Assembly: GCA_016185425.1 (NCBI GenBank)
Contig: JACPNQ010000003.1
Coordinates: 1 to 64,000 of the forward strand
Source: Acidobacteriota bacterium
GTDB taxonomy: Bacteria; Acidobacteriota; Terriglobia; Bryobacterales; Bryobacteraceae
DNA: 64,000 nucleotides
Direction of reading: 5' to 3'
Under the pieces are notes generated by a model. That model made no database searches. It saw only the letters and a program-made list of their open reading frames with translations, and had not been told where the DNA came from. Shown here one piece after another: positions 35,287 through 44,040 of this stretch. The translations under genes and the position numbers were made by a program. Each line of letters begins with the position of its first letter. Within the stretch, counting starts at the first letter, position 1.

Positions 35287-36142
35287 AGCGAAGATTGGAA
35301 TTATTGGCGGCAGCGGCCTGTACAACATGCCGGGCTTTACCGAGAAGAACGAGGTCCGGCTGGAGACGCCATTTGGTGCGCCGTCGGATGCGTATATTGT
35401 TGGGAAGTTGTCCGGACGCGACGTTGCGTTTTTGCCCCGGCATGGACGCGGACACCGCATTTTGCCGAGCGAGCTGAACTTCCGCGCGAATATCTACGGC
35501 ATGAAGATGCTAGGCGTGGAGCGGATCATTTCCCTGAGCGCCGTAGGTTCATTGAAAGAAGAACACCGGCCGACGGAATTTGTCATTGCGGATCAGTTTT
35601 TTGACCGCACGATGGGGCGGGTTTCGACGTTCTTCGGCGACGGGCTGGTGTCGCACGTAAGCATGGCGCATCCGGTGTGCGGCGAATTGGCGAGGGTAGT
35701 GAAATCAGCAGCGCAGAAGGCGGGGATTACGGCCAAGCTGGGCGGCACGTATTTGTGCATGGAGGGACCGGCATTCTCGACGGTGGCCGAGAGCAATGTT
35801 TACCGTTCGTGGGGCATGGATGTGATCGGGATGACCAATCTGCAGGAGGCGAAGCTCGCGCGAGAGGCGGAGATTTGCTACACGACGGTGGCGATGGTAA
35901 CCGATTACGACTGCTGGCACCCGGACCATGACCATGTGACGGTGGAGCAGATCATTCACGTGCTGCATACCAACGCGGCGAACGCGGCGGCACTGGTGGC
36001 GGAGGCGGTGGCGGCCGTACCGGAGGGTGCGTCGTGCAAGTGCCATTCGGCGCTGAAGAACGCGATAATGACAGATCGCGCGACGGTACCGGCGGAAACG
36101 CGGAAGAAGCTGGAGTTGATCGTTGGCAAGTACCTCGGCTGA
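35273..36142 (+). CDS. mtnP: S-methyl-5'-thioadenosine phosphorylase
   Basis: A 289-residue purine nucleoside phosphorylase-family enzyme that splits methylthioadenosine to adenine and methylthioribose-1-phosphate (methionine salvage). Evidence: IGIIGGSGLY at the N-terminus, RHGRGHRILPSELNFRANI phosphate/base region, GGTYLCMEGPAFSTVAES and VIGMTNLQEAKLAREAEICY with the substrate-contacting segment, and TDYDCWH. The ATG at 35273 overlaps the end of the MeaB-epimerase gene by 14 bp; a TTG two codons earlier is possible. It shares the operon without an obvious metabolic link to the epimerase. Confidence 0.95.
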   Translation: MSTLKAKIGIIGGSGLYNMPGFTEKNEVRLETPFGAPSDAYIVGKLSGRDVAFLPRHGRGHRILPSELNFRANIYGMKMLGVERIISLSAVGSLKEEHRPTEFVIADQFFDRTMGRVSTFFGDGLVSHVSMAHPVCGELARVVKSAAQKAGITAKLGGTYLCMEGPAFSTVAESNVYRSWGMDVIGMTNLQEAKLAREAEICYTTVAMVTDYDCWHPDHDHVTVEQIIHVLHTNAANAAALVAEAVAAVPEGASCKCHSALKNAIMTDRATVPAETRKKLELIVGKYLG

Positions 36143-37283
36143 GGTTCTGGCGCTGCTGCGGGCCGGGGGGCGGCCGGCGTCGGTGGACGCGCTGGCTTCC
36201 CTGCCCGCTTCCGAGCTTTTCGGATCGGTGATTGAGCCGTTGGCGGATTCGTTTGATCCGGCGTTGATTCCGGCGTATGTGGATCTGTTTGCGCGGTTGT
36301 TGGAGCGGGTGGCGCCTTCGTTTTCGGCCGCGGCGCTGGTGGAGCGCTATTCGGCGTTGCGGGCTTCGCGGCCTTCGTTGGAGCCGTCGCGAGTGGTGGT
36401 GTTGTCGCGCGTGACGTTGGGCGCGGATGTGGCAATTACTTCGACATTTTTGAAGGCAGCGATGATGCGGTGGCCGGCGGCATCGGTAGTGTTTGCGGGA
36501 CCCGCGAAGAATTTTGAGTTGTTCGCCGGTGAGCCGCGAGTATCGTTTTTGGAAGTACGGTATGGGCGAGGGGCGACGCTGGAGGAACGGGTGCGAGCAG
36601 GGATGGAATTAGCGCCCTTTCTGACGGATGTGTCGACGTTGGTGTTGGACCCGGATTCGCGGCTGTCGCAGTTGGGCGTGTTGCCGTTGGCGGATGTTTC
36701 GCGGACGTTGTTTTTTGAGAGCCGGGGCGTGGGAGGTGCGTCCGATTCCTTGGTTGGTTTGGCGAGAGGGTTTGTCGCTGAGGCCTTGGGCGTCGATGCC
36801 GCACCATGGATTGCGCCGCCGTCGCCGGAGTGGGTGCCGCGGGCGGATGTGGCGGTGAGCTTTGGAGTGGGAGAGAACCCGGCAAAGCGCGTTTCGGATT
36901 CGTTTGAGTTCTACCTTGTGCAGGGGCTGCTGGACAGGGGTTTGAGCGTGCTGCTGGATTCAGGGGCACCAGGGACGGCGGAGGCGGAACGGGCGGCTCG
37001 GTTAGAGTCGTCGTGCCAGGGGGCATTGTTTATTTGGCAGGGAAGTTTTGCGCCATTTGCAGCGGCGATTGGGCGGAGCCGGTTGTATGTGGGGTATGAC
37101 TCGGCGGGACAGCATGTGGCCGCGGCTTGCGGTGTGCCGCGGATTACTGTGTTTAACGGGCATTCAGGGGAGACGTTTGCGGCGCGGTGGAGGCCGGATG
37201 GGGCGGGGTTTTCGCGGGTGCTGTTTCCGGGGGAAGGGTTGATGGAACGGGTTTGGAGGGCGGTGAAAGAGGTGGTGGGGTGA
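36123..37283 (+). CDS. Glycosyltransferase family 9-like protein
   Basis: A 386-residue protein. The middle (SRVTLGADVAITSTFLKAAMMRWP followed by VVFAGPAKNFELFAG) and C-terminal part (LYVGYDSAGQHVAAACGVPRITVFNGHSG) resemble GT9 heptosyltransferases, in which the D-S/T-G-x-x-H-x-A-A segment binds nucleotide sugar. An N-terminal helical region of about 90 residues is not recognised. The TTG start at 36123 is supported by GGAG 7 nt upstream, and it overlaps the mtnP end by 20 bp. It probably adds a sugar to an envelope glycolipid. Similarity is moderate, so the exact activity is open. Its stop overlaps the following Uma2 GTG (GTGA). Confidence 0.72.
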   Translation: MASTSAEVLALLRAGGRPASVDALASLPASELFGSVIEPLADSFDPALIPAYVDLFARLLERVAPSFSAAALVERYSALRASRPSLEPSRVVVLSRVTLGADVAITSTFLKAAMMRWPAASVVFAGPAKNFELFAGEPRVSFLEVRYGRGATLEERVRAGMELAPFLTDVSTLVLDPDSRLSQLGVLPLADVSRTLFFESRGVGGASDSLVGLARGFVAEALGVDAAPWIAPPSPEWVPRADVAVSFGVGENPAKRVSDSFEFYLVQGLLDRGLSVLLDSGAPGTAEAERAARLESSCQGALFIWQGSFAPFAAAIGRSRLYVGYDSAGQHVAAACGVPRITVFNGHSGETFAARWRPDGAGFSRVLFPGEGLMERVWRAVKEVVG

Positions 37284-37824
37284 CACTTCAGGAGTATTTG
37301 GAGCTTGAGCGTACGGCCGTCGAGAGGCACGAATTTGTCGACGGCGAAATGGTTGCGATGGGTCGTCGCCGCGGCATTCGATCATAACCGCAAATATCGG
37401 CCGAACAATCGGTAATTCCGTTCGCGGGCGCGGGTGCACTACGTTCAGTCCCGATATCAAGGTCAGTATCGCCCGAAACCGCATGGTCGCCTATCCGGAC
37501 GTCACTGTCGTGTGCGGCGATCCGGAGTTCCTGGATGGCAGACGGGACGTAATCAAAAATCCGATCGTTCTGGTGGAAGTCCTTTCGCCTTCGACGCAAA
37601 ACTATGACCGCGGAGAGAAGGCGACATTGTATCGGATGATGCCTTCGCTACGTGAATTCCTGCTGGTGCGGCAAGAGCCAGTGTTTGTCGAGCATAATCG
37701 CAGGCTTCCGGATGGTACTTGGCAGGTTATTGTTCACGAGGCAATGACTGACTCGATCCGATTTGAGTCGATTGGGTGTAGCTTGCCTGTCGACGAGATC
37801 TATTTCGATATCGAGCGGTATTGA
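37280..37824 (+). pseudogene. Uma2-family PD-(D/E)XK nuclease gene, frameshifted
   Basis: The GTG at 37280 opens VTLQEYLELERTAVERHEFVDGEMVAMG, the usual Uma2 (DUF820) N-terminus. The frame then hits TAA at 37388. Shifting by one base at the GGG of 37360-37362 restores a perfect continuation (GSSPRHSIITANIGRTIGN ... MVAYPDVTVVCGD ... LVEVLSPSTQNYDRGEKATLYR ... to 37824). Adding one G would give a 181-residue intact protein, so one base was lost from a G-run. All nuclease residues (PD, E, K) are intact downstream. The downstream part alone (from ATG 37483, 113 residues) could still be made. It could also be a sequencing error. Confidence 0.88.
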
Positions 37825-37874
37825 CACGCAGTCTTGAGAATTCCGCGCCCGGTTCGCCACTATCTATATGTACC

Positions 37875-38765
37875 GTGCCGATTCCGTTCGATCAGTCATT
37901 CAAACTCATCTCCGACGACGACCCACGCGCCCTCCTGGCGGCATTCGCCGGAATTCCGCTTGAGGCCCCGCTTGCCGTCACGCCGCTCGATAGCGAATTG
38001 AATTTCCCGGCACTCCGCGTCGATAAGCTTTATCAATGCGCCAAGCCAGACGAACCGCCATTCCTGGTCCATTTCGAGGTTGTCGCCAGCTTCCGCACAA
38101 GAACGATTCCCAACCAAGCGCGCTACATCCGATGCATCGTTTCCAAACACCACTTGCCGGTACGAAGCTATCTCCTTCTGCTCCGCAAGGATGGCGTCCC
38201 GGCCAGCCTAGACCGATGGTACAGCGAGGATTTCACCGATCATCGCAGCCGTACGCGGATCCGGACGGTTCGAGTATGGAGGCTTCCAGCACGCCGGCTA
38301 CTCGCGCTAGGCAGAGCCGTGCTCTATCCATGGACTGTACTCGCAAACGCCAAGGTAGACGAAATTGCGGAGGCCGCAATACGCCTCCGGCGCGGTCATT
38401 ACGAAGATTACTTCCTCCAGTTGTGCACGCTCTGCGGTTTACAATATGGGGAGGACAACCCCTTCGTTCAGGAGATAAACCACATGCCGATGGATGAAGT
38501 ATTGCAGGAATCGAGCTTCTACCAGAAGCTGGTGGCGAAGTGGAACCAGGACATGGAAGCCCGGCTCAATGAGGGGCTTCTCAAAGGCCATCTCGAAGGT
38601 CATCGAGATTCGCTCGACCGCGTCCTGAAAAGCCGTTTCGCCCCGCTGCCCGCTTGGGCGAGCCAGCGAATCGCCAGCGCCAGCAACGAAGAGTTGTCCG
38701 TCTGGCTCGAACACGCCGCTACCGCGGCGACTCTCGACACCGTCTTTGCGCCGATATCGCAGTGA
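37875..38765 (+). CDS. Rpn/YhgA-like PD-(D/E)XK nuclease family protein (DUF4351-like)
   Basis: About 296 residues. The opening PIPFDQSFKLISDDDPRALLAAFAG and the following LRVDKLYQC ... PFLVHFEVVAS match the N-terminal half of Rpn-like putative transposase/nuclease proteins. In these, D...E-x-Q (typically HIEFQ) forms the active site; here the glutamine position is valine. The C-terminal part (about 190-296) is helical and variable. The GTG at 37875 fits the usual family start (P-I-P-F-D); a TTG at 37821 overlapping the Uma2 stop is an alternative. The function in this group is unproven. It is the last gene of the plus-strand run. Confidence 0.75.
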   Translation: MPIPFDQSFKLISDDDPRALLAAFAGIPLEAPLAVTPLDSELNFPALRVDKLYQCAKPDEPPFLVHFEVVASFRTRTIPNQARYIRCIVSKHHLPVRSYLLLLRKDGVPASLDRWYSEDFTDHRSRTRIRTVRVWRLPARRLLALGRAVLYPWTVLANAKVDEIAEAAIRLRRGHYEDYFLQLCTLCGLQYGEDNPFVQEINHMPMDEVLQESSFYQKLVAKWNQDMEARLNEGLLKGHLEGHRDSLDRVLKSRFAPLPAWASQRIASASNEELSVWLEHAATAATLDTVFAPISQ

Positions 38766-38815
38766 CGGGGCGGAGAGTTCCCGGCCGCCGAAGTGGATGA
38801 GGGATTCGACCGGTA

Positions 38816-39331
38816 TTAGTGCTCCCTGCACTCCGGATATTCGGCCAGTATCGCCGCCCCTTTGTAGCCGAGCGTTTGCGCCATGCCGGCCTTTGAGGTC
38901 CAATACCCGTCGGCGGTAAGGTTTTTCATCGCCTTGAACCAGCGCTGTTCGGGCCTTTTGAGATGGCCTTTGTCAACCGCGGCGCAGAGTTTTGTTAGTG
39001 CCTTGCTGTCGTGCTTTTTCATCCAGGCGAGGCCGTCTTTGAACAGCTTCTGCTGTGGCTCGCTGCGGCTGACGACGAAGTCGATGTAGGCCGGTACGCC
39101 GGCGGCGATGGCGCCGGGGGTGTCTGTCGTTGGGATGATCGCTTCGGCGATCTTCGCGATCAAGGCAAAGTCTTCCTTTGAAAAATACTTCGGCTCGGGG
39201 AGTTGCGCGGCGACGCCTTCGGTGTGCGTGTGCTCCTGCTGCGCATAGAGTTCGTCGGCGGCGAATGGGAAGGCGCAGGTGGCGCCGATGGTGCCGATGA
39301 TTTTCAGAGACGCACGGCGTTCGCTGCTCAT
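38816..39331 (-). CDS. Gluconate 2-dehydrogenase subunit 3 family protein (Tat-carrying small subunit)
   Basis: About 171 residues. The N-terminus [20 protein letters not shown] is a twin-arginine signal, followed by the family body (FSKEDFALIAKIAEAIIPTTDTPGA). In characterised FAD-dependent gluconate and glucose dehydrogenases this gamma subunit binds the catalytic subunit and carries it through the Tat system. The ATG at 39331 overlaps the TGA of the GMC gene (ATGA). The catalytic protein lacks its own signal, which fits hitch-hiker export. A cytochrome c subunit is not encoded here. It is the last gene of a five-gene operon. Confidence 0.88.
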   Translation of the reverse strand: MSSERRASLKIIGTIGATCAFPFAADELYAQQEHTHTEGVAAQLPEPKYFSKEDFALIAKIAEAIIPTTDTPGAIAAGVPAYIDFVVSRSEPQQKLFKDGLAWMKKHDSKALTKLCAAVDKGHLKRPEQRWFKAMKNLTADGYWTSKAGMAQTLGYKGAAILAEYPECREH

Positions 39332-40884
39332 AGTTCGCCTTTCTTCATGCGGTCCGCTATGTTTTCGGCGACTCGCGCCGCGAGCGCCATGATCGTATGG
39401 GTCGGATTCTTTTCCGAAGCGGACGGAAAGACAGAGCCGTCGACGACGTAGAGATTCTTCACGTCGTGCGTTTGGCATTGGGCGTTGACGACACTGGTCT
39501 TTGGATCACTACCCATTCTGGCGCCGCCGAGTTCGTGGTTCGTGCGCGGTTCTTTGTAGACCTGCAGGATGTCGGCGCCGGCCGCGCGGAGAATCTCCTC
39601 GGACCAGTGCTGCATGTCGGCGAAGATCTTCTTGTCGTTATCGCTCCACCAGACGTGGCGTCGAGCGGCCGGCAGCCCGAATTCGTCCTTGCGGTTCTCA
39701 TCGAGATCGATGAACGACTTCGGGTTGGGGATCATTTCGCCATAAGGGCTAAAGACTACGAACGCCGGGTAGTTGGCTTTTACCACCTGTTTGTAGCTGT
39801 CTCCCATACCGGGTATGTCGCGCGCCCAGCCGACGCCGCGACGATTTTGATAACCGAATTGAGCGCCGAAGCTGCGGGCGTAGTCGCGTTTGCGCTCATG
39901 CATGAAGCTGGGGAGATAGGCGTGGTCCAGGAAGCCTTCGTCGTCCTTGAGGGGAGTACCTTTGAGTCCGTGGAGAAACGCTTCGACGCCGCCGGTGAAG
40001 TGCGGAATGAAGTGTTTGCCGAGGTGGCCGCTCGAGTTCGCGAGGCCGCCGGGATAGAGGCGCGACTTCGACATCCGGAGCAGCGCGACGGATTGCACGC
40101 AGGCGCAGCTCACGACGACGGCGCGTCCGCTGACTTCGCCTTCGGCCTTCGTTTCGCGATGGAGGAACTTGACGCCGGTGACCCTGTTGTCGCTGTTGAC
40201 GACGACTTCGCGGACGACAGCGTTGGGGATGAGTTCGAGCTTGCCAGTCTTCAGCGCGGGCACCATGTGCACGTCGTAGGAGTTGTACTTGGCCACGACA
40301 TCGCAGCCGGCCATGCAGTTACCGCAGAAGTGGCAAGCGGGGCGGCCGAAACTTGGACGGCTGAGCGTCGCTTTGCGGACGTGAATGGTGCGGAGGCCGA
40401 GTTTGCGGGCGCCGTTATCGATGAGCTTGTCCGAGCACTTGTAGGGAACGGGCGGGAGAAAGATGCCGTCCGGGAGATCGCGGAGACCGTCATAGTTGCC
40501 GCAGACGCCGACTTCGCGTTCGATTTTTTCGTAGTAGGGGGCGAGGTCGGGATAATCGATGGGCCAATCTTCCCCGGCGCCTTCGATAGACTTGCCTTTG
40601 AAATCGCGGTGACTCTGGCGCCAGGCAACCGCGTTCCAGGTGAGCGATTTGCCGCCGAGACCGCGGGCGCGTTCGCTGTCCATTCCCTGCTTGCCGGCCT
40701 TCATGCGGGGGATCTGGCGATTGGCGAATTCCCACGGCATCGCGTGGGTATTGAAATCGGAGCGGGTGTTGATTTTGGGGCCGCCTTCGACGACGGCGAC
40801 ATCGACACCGGTTCGGGCGAGATGAGCGGCAAGGGTGCCTCCGGCGGCGCCGGATCCGACTATGACTACGTCGTAGGTTTTCAT
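39328..40884 (-). CDS. GMC-family FAD oxidoreductase with predicted Fe-S site
   Basis: About 518 residues. The N-terminal FAD loop is [19 protein letters not shown], and the C-terminal catalytic region has [10 protein letters not shown] and [17 protein letters not shown], with candidate catalytic histidines. C184, C187, C190 and C194 form [11 protein letters not shown]. Its C-x5-C-x3-C subset matches the [3Fe-4S] site of bacterial FAD-glucose dehydrogenases. It is likely to oxidise a sugar or polyol and pass electrons on, in complex with the small subunit encoded next. The ATG at 40884 overlaps the hydrolase TGA. No signal peptide is present, so export would depend on the partner's Tat signal. 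Confidence 0.92.
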   Translation of the reverse strand: MKTYDVVIVGSGAAGGTLAAHLARTGVDVAVVEGGPKINTRSDFNTHAMPWEFANRQIPRMKAGKQGMDSERARGLGGKSLTWNAVAWRQSHRDFKGKSIEGAGEDWPIDYPDLAPYYEKIEREVGVCGNYDGLRDLPDGIFLPPVPYKCSDKLIDNGARKLGLRTIHVRKATLSRPSFGRPACHFCGNCMAGCDVVAKYNSYDVHMVPALKTGKLELIPNAVVREVVVNSDNRVTGVKFLHRETKAEGEVSGRAVVVSCACVQSVALLRMSKSRLYPGGLANSSGHLGKHFIPHFTGGVEAFLHGLKGTPLKDDEGFLDHAYLPSFMHERKRDYARSFGAQFGYQNRRGVGWARDIPGMGDSYKQVVKANYPAFVVFSPYGEMIPNPKSFIDLDENRKDEFGLPAARRHVWWSDNDKKIFADMQHWSEEILRAAGADILQVYKEPRTNHELGGARMGSDPKTSVVNAQCQTHDVKNLYVVDGSVFPSASEKNPTHTIMALAARVAENIADRMKKGEL

Positions 40885-41747
40885 CGATTGAGCCAGGAAA
40901 AAATGGTCTTTGACACCAATTTTGAGGCGTCTTGCTGGACGAAATGGCCGGCACCGGGAATGGTGACGAGGGTGAGGTCGGCGTCGAGCCATTCCCAGGT
41001 ATTGTTGAGCGCGGGGGCGAGAAGCGCGGTGTCGTTGAGTCCGTGAATCATCAGCACCGGCACCTTCACGCGCTGCGGCGTGATACGGGCTTCGTAAGGC
41101 TCCTTGGGATAGTTGCGCCGGTAGTAGGACATCATGGCGTTGAAGTCGGAACGCTTAAAGGCTTCGATGTACTTTTCCTTCGCCGCGGGATCCTTCACCC
41201 AACCGGCCAGGCCTTCGGCGGCGAGCTTTGTGTGGGAGTCGGGCTGCTGGAAGCGGCGGGCGTAGGCGCTGTTGGCCTTCTGTTTCTCGCTGGTGGCGAG
41301 TTCGCGGGAGAGTCCATTCGGGTGAGGGAGGTTGAGGATGATCAGCTTCTCCACCATCTGCGGCATGTTAAACGTGAATTGCCAGGAGATAGCGCCGCCC
41401 CAATCGTGGCCGACGATGATGGCCTTCTCCCGGCCGAGGTGTTTGATCACCGCGGCCACATCGCCCAGGAGAAGACGCATATCGTAGTTCTCTTCCCCAG
41501 CCGGTTTGTCGCTCAGGTTATAGCCGCGGAGATCGATGGCGGCAACCTGATACTGGCCGGACAGCGCTTCCATCTGATCGCGCCACGTGTACCAGAAGTC
41601 CGGGAACCCGTGGATCATGACGACTAACGGCCCGGAGCCAGTGGTGACGTAGTGGATTTTGACGCCGTTGGAATCGGCGTAGCCGTCCTTGTACTCCGCG
41701 GCGCTGGCGGCAAGCGTGAAGGCGGCGGCAAGGACGGCTATGCGCAT
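40881..41747 (-). CDS. Secreted alpha/beta hydrolase (epoxide hydrolase-like)
   Basis: A 288-residue protein with a signal peptide (1-17) and an alpha/beta hydrolase fold. [11 protein letters not shown] (46-56) is the oxyanion segment and D115 in VGHDWGG is the nucleophile, as in epoxide hydrolases and dehalogenases. HGLNDTALL supplies the candidate acid and GAGHFVQQD the histidine. A nucleophilic aspartate excludes ordinary esterase chemistry. The substrate is unknown. The start at 41747 has AGGAG 8 nt upstream and directly follows the TAA of the sialidase-like gene. It overlaps the GMC start (ATGA). Confidence 0.9.
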   Translation of the reverse strand: MRIAVLAAAFTLAASAAEYKDGYADSNGVKIHYVTTGSGPLVVMIHGFPDFWYTWRDQMEALSGQYQVAAIDLRGYNLSDKPAGEENYDMRLLLGDVAAVIKHLGREKAIIVGHDWGGAISWQFTFNMPQMVEKLIILNLPHPNGLSRELATSEKQKANSAYARRFQQPDSHTKLAAEGLAGWVKDPAAKEKYIEAFKRSDFNAMMSYYRRNYPKEPYEARITPQRVKVPVLMIHGLNDTALLAPALNNTWEWLDADLTLVTIPGAGHFVQQDASKLVSKTIFSWLNR

Positions 41748-42911
41748 TTATTTGTCTCCTTGTTCGATCCAGGCAGTGTTGAACCGGGCGTGTTTGATGG
41801 ACTTGGACTCCTTGCTATCAACCGGTTCAAAGATGCTGTAGGTGAGGTGAAGCGAGCCATCGGAGGCCTGGATGAGAGACGGATAGTGATACCTGCCGGC
41901 GCCTTTGTCCATGTTGCGCTTCCACTTCCAGGTTTGGCCTTCATCGTCGGACATCGAAATAGCGAGTGAATTGCGGCCCTTCTCCAGATCGTTATAGGCA
42001 ATGACCCAGCGGCCGTCCTTCAGTGCGATGGCTTCGACGCTGGTGCCGGGGTTGAAGAGCTCCGTGTCTTCCGCGGCGGTCCATGTTTCGCCGTTGTCCT
42101 TGGAGATGCTCTTCATGATGCGCTTCGGGGGCGGACCATTGTCGCGCATGTAGGCGACGAGGTCGCCGTTCTTCCTGCGGACGACGCTGGGCTGGATGTT
42201 GCCGAAGCCGACGATGGGTTCGCTGGCGTGCCAGGTCTTGCCGGCGTCGTCAGATATGGCCATGAGGCCGAAGGAGAACCCGTCGGAATAGAGCGGTACG
42301 ATGATGCGGCCGTTGGGGAGTTCAATGGGGTGGGTGCGCGTGAACCAGCCGAGGCGGGAGAACTGCTTGTCTCCAGCAAGCGCGACCGAGCGCGCGGCCC
42401 AATCGCGGAGGGGGCCGACACGCTTCAGCTCCTTCTCGAAGACCTCCTGCGTGCGCTCCTGCATCCGCTTTGGGATGAGCAACAGATTATCTTGCCAGTC
42501 CCATTTCGGAGGTCCTTCCTGCTGCTGGTAGTCCGTCGAGATGCGGTATTTCATCAGTGCGGATTCCCAGGTGTTGGCGAGGATGGTGGGCCAAAAAAGC
42601 CACAGGCGCTTTTTGGAGTCGAGCCAGACAACGCAGTTGGTGTCCGGGAAGCCCGGGGTATCAGCGAGTTCGAAGCGAGGCGACCACGATTTTGTAGCCT
42701 TACGCCAGCGCGCGCCTTCGATTTTCACGTCGTCCGATTGGCGTTCGCCGGAACCGTGGAACCAGCTTACAAAGAAGTCGCCGTTGGGGAGCTCGACGAT
42801 GGAAGACGAGTGGTTGTGCCAGTGTTCGGGCGGGAAGATGAGCTCGCTCTTGAGGAAGGGCTGAGCCGAGACCGCGGCGGCGGTGAGAACGAAGAGTCTT
42901 AGGGTTTCCAA
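41748..42911 (-). CDS. Sialidase-fold (BNR repeat) secreted protein 2
   Basis: About 387 residues. The TTG at 42911 is chosen because GGAG lies 7 nt upstream and it opens a signal peptide (ETLRLFVLTAAAVSAQ). The body is a sialidase-type six-bladed propeller: FRIP-like IELPNGRIIVPLYSDG, Asp-box-type segments (ISDDAGKTWHASEP, SKDNGETWTAAED, MSDDEGQTWKWKRN) and repeated L-x-D/N-G-x-x-V-A-Y. Members of this fold include sialidases and other exo-glycosidases and lyases; the catalytic arginine triad could not be assigned by eye. The start overlaps the end of the previous sialidase-fold gene by 13 bp. It is the second gene of the five-gene operon. Confidence 0.8.
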   Translation of the reverse strand: METLRLFVLTAAAVSAQPFLKSELIFPPEHWHNHSSSIVELPNGDFFVSWFHGSGERQSDDVKIEGARWRKATKSWSPRFELADTPGFPDTNCVVWLDSKKRLWLFWPTILANTWESALMKYRISTDYQQQEGPPKWDWQDNLLLIPKRMQERTQEVFEKELKRVGPLRDWAARSVALAGDKQFSRLGWFTRTHPIELPNGRIIVPLYSDGFSFGLMAISDDAGKTWHASEPIVGFGNIQPSVVRRKNGDLVAYMRDNGPPPKRIMKSISKDNGETWTAAEDTELFNPGTSVEAIALKDGRWVIAYNDLEKGRNSLAISMSDDEGQTWKWKRNMDKGAGRYHYPSLIQASDGSLHLTYSIFEPVDSKESKSIKHARFNTAWIEQGDK

Positions 42912-44008
42912 ATGGTGGCTCCAATGAAGCGTTCGCTGTTTTTTGCGGTGTTGTAGTAGTAGACGGTGACAAGGTTGCCGTCGGCGCGGCGGACAGTGCG
43001 CGTGTAGCCAAGGTCCCATGTACCGCCGTCGTCGCGCAGCATGATGTCCTTGGACCAGGTTTTGCCTTCGTCCGTTGACGTGCGGGCACGGATGGAGAAG
43101 GGCGGGTTGCGGAAGCCGTAAGTGAGGACAAGCTTGCCATCGGGGAGTTTGAGCAATGCGGGCGGGTTGCCTCCGCCAGTGTCGTCGACGGGTTGACCGA
43201 CCATGGACCAGTTGGCTCCGTTATCATCGCTGCGCCACGCGGCGATGAATTTACGGTGGCGGATGGTGGTGAGGATGGACTTGCCGCCCAGGCGCACGCT
43301 GGAGGGCATGATCGCGAAGTCGTTGCCCTCCGGTTCCGGGCAGACCCAGTTGATCATTTTCCAGGTCTTGGCGCCGTCGGTGGTGCGGGCACAGAGGACA
43401 CGGCCTTCCTTTTGATTCGACTTGGCGGCCGTGAGGAAAATGGTCATCTCGTGCTTGCCGTCGATTAAGTAGTCGGTGCGGGCAGCGATGCCGGGCGTAC
43501 CGAGATCAGGGACGGTGAAGGGGCCTTGCCAGGTATGGCCCTTGTCGAAGGTAATGTAGAAGCGCGACGGGCCGGTGTGGATGGAAGCCATCCGCGCCGT
43601 AAGAGCGAAGCCGGGTTTGGTGAAGTCGAAACCGCCGGGGCTGTCCTCCGTTTTCTTGCCGCCAGCCATGACGGAGACCCCGGCCTGTTTCAGGCCGGGA
43701 GGCGCTTTGAGCGTTTCGGGCTCTTCGATCTTCCACGATTCTCCGCCGTCGAGCGAGCGAGCCAGCACATGAGCGGCGGGGCGGCTGTAGTCGATGGCGT
43801 GTTCACGGGTGGTGGAGTCGTTATCGCGGAAGTAGCCGGCTTCGAAGCCGGCGACGAGCTCATTACCCCACGCCCACATACCGTGGTTGGCGGGCCAGCC
43901 GCCGAAGCGGCCTTTTTCCTGGAAGACGATCCGGTGCTGGGGACTGGTGCCACTGGCGGCCCACGCGGAGGCCGGCACCTGAAGAAACGTTCGGCGCAAA
44001 ATTCGCAT
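42899..44008 (-). CDS. Sialidase-fold (BNR/Asp-box) secreted protein 1
   Basis: A 369-residue protein with a Tat-like N-terminus (MRILRRTFLQVPASAWAAS). It has at least five Asp-box motifs of the S/T-x-D-x-G-x-x-W type (SLDGGESWK, TFDKGHTW, TTDGAKTWK, RSDDNGANW, STDEGKTWS), the mark of sialidase-fold propellers. KLPDGKLVLTYGFRNPPF is a family-like strand. The substrate is unknown; it is not close enough by eye to a characterised sialidase. It is the first gene of the operon, 32 bp downstream of the larE stop on the same strand, so it may be read through from larE. Confidence 0.82.
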   Translation of the reverse strand: MRILRRTFLQVPASAWAASGTSPQHRIVFQEKGRFGGWPANHGMWAWGNELVAGFEAGYFRDNDSTTREHAIDYSRPAAHVLARSLDGGESWKIEEPETLKAPPGLKQAGVSVMAGGKKTEDSPGGFDFTKPGFALTARMASIHTGPSRFYITFDKGHTWQGPFTVPDLGTPGIAARTDYLIDGKHEMTIFLTAAKSNQKEGRVLCARTTDGAKTWKMINWVCPEPEGNDFAIMPSSVRLGGKSILTTIRHRKFIAAWRSDDNGANWSMVGQPVDDTGGGNPPALLKLPDGKLVLTYGFRNPPFSIRARTSTDEGKTWSKDIMLRDDGGTWDLGYTRTVRRADGNLVTVYYYNTAKNSERFIGATIWKP

Positions 44009-44040
44009 CGTTCAGCCAGTATATTTCGACTGGCGGAATT

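Noticed and set aside
38766..38815. Hairpin between the Rpn-like gene and the small dehydrogenase subunit as a bidirectional terminator
   Set aside because: Only a 5-bp stem (GGCGG/CCGCC) without a T-run could be found, which is too weak to call.
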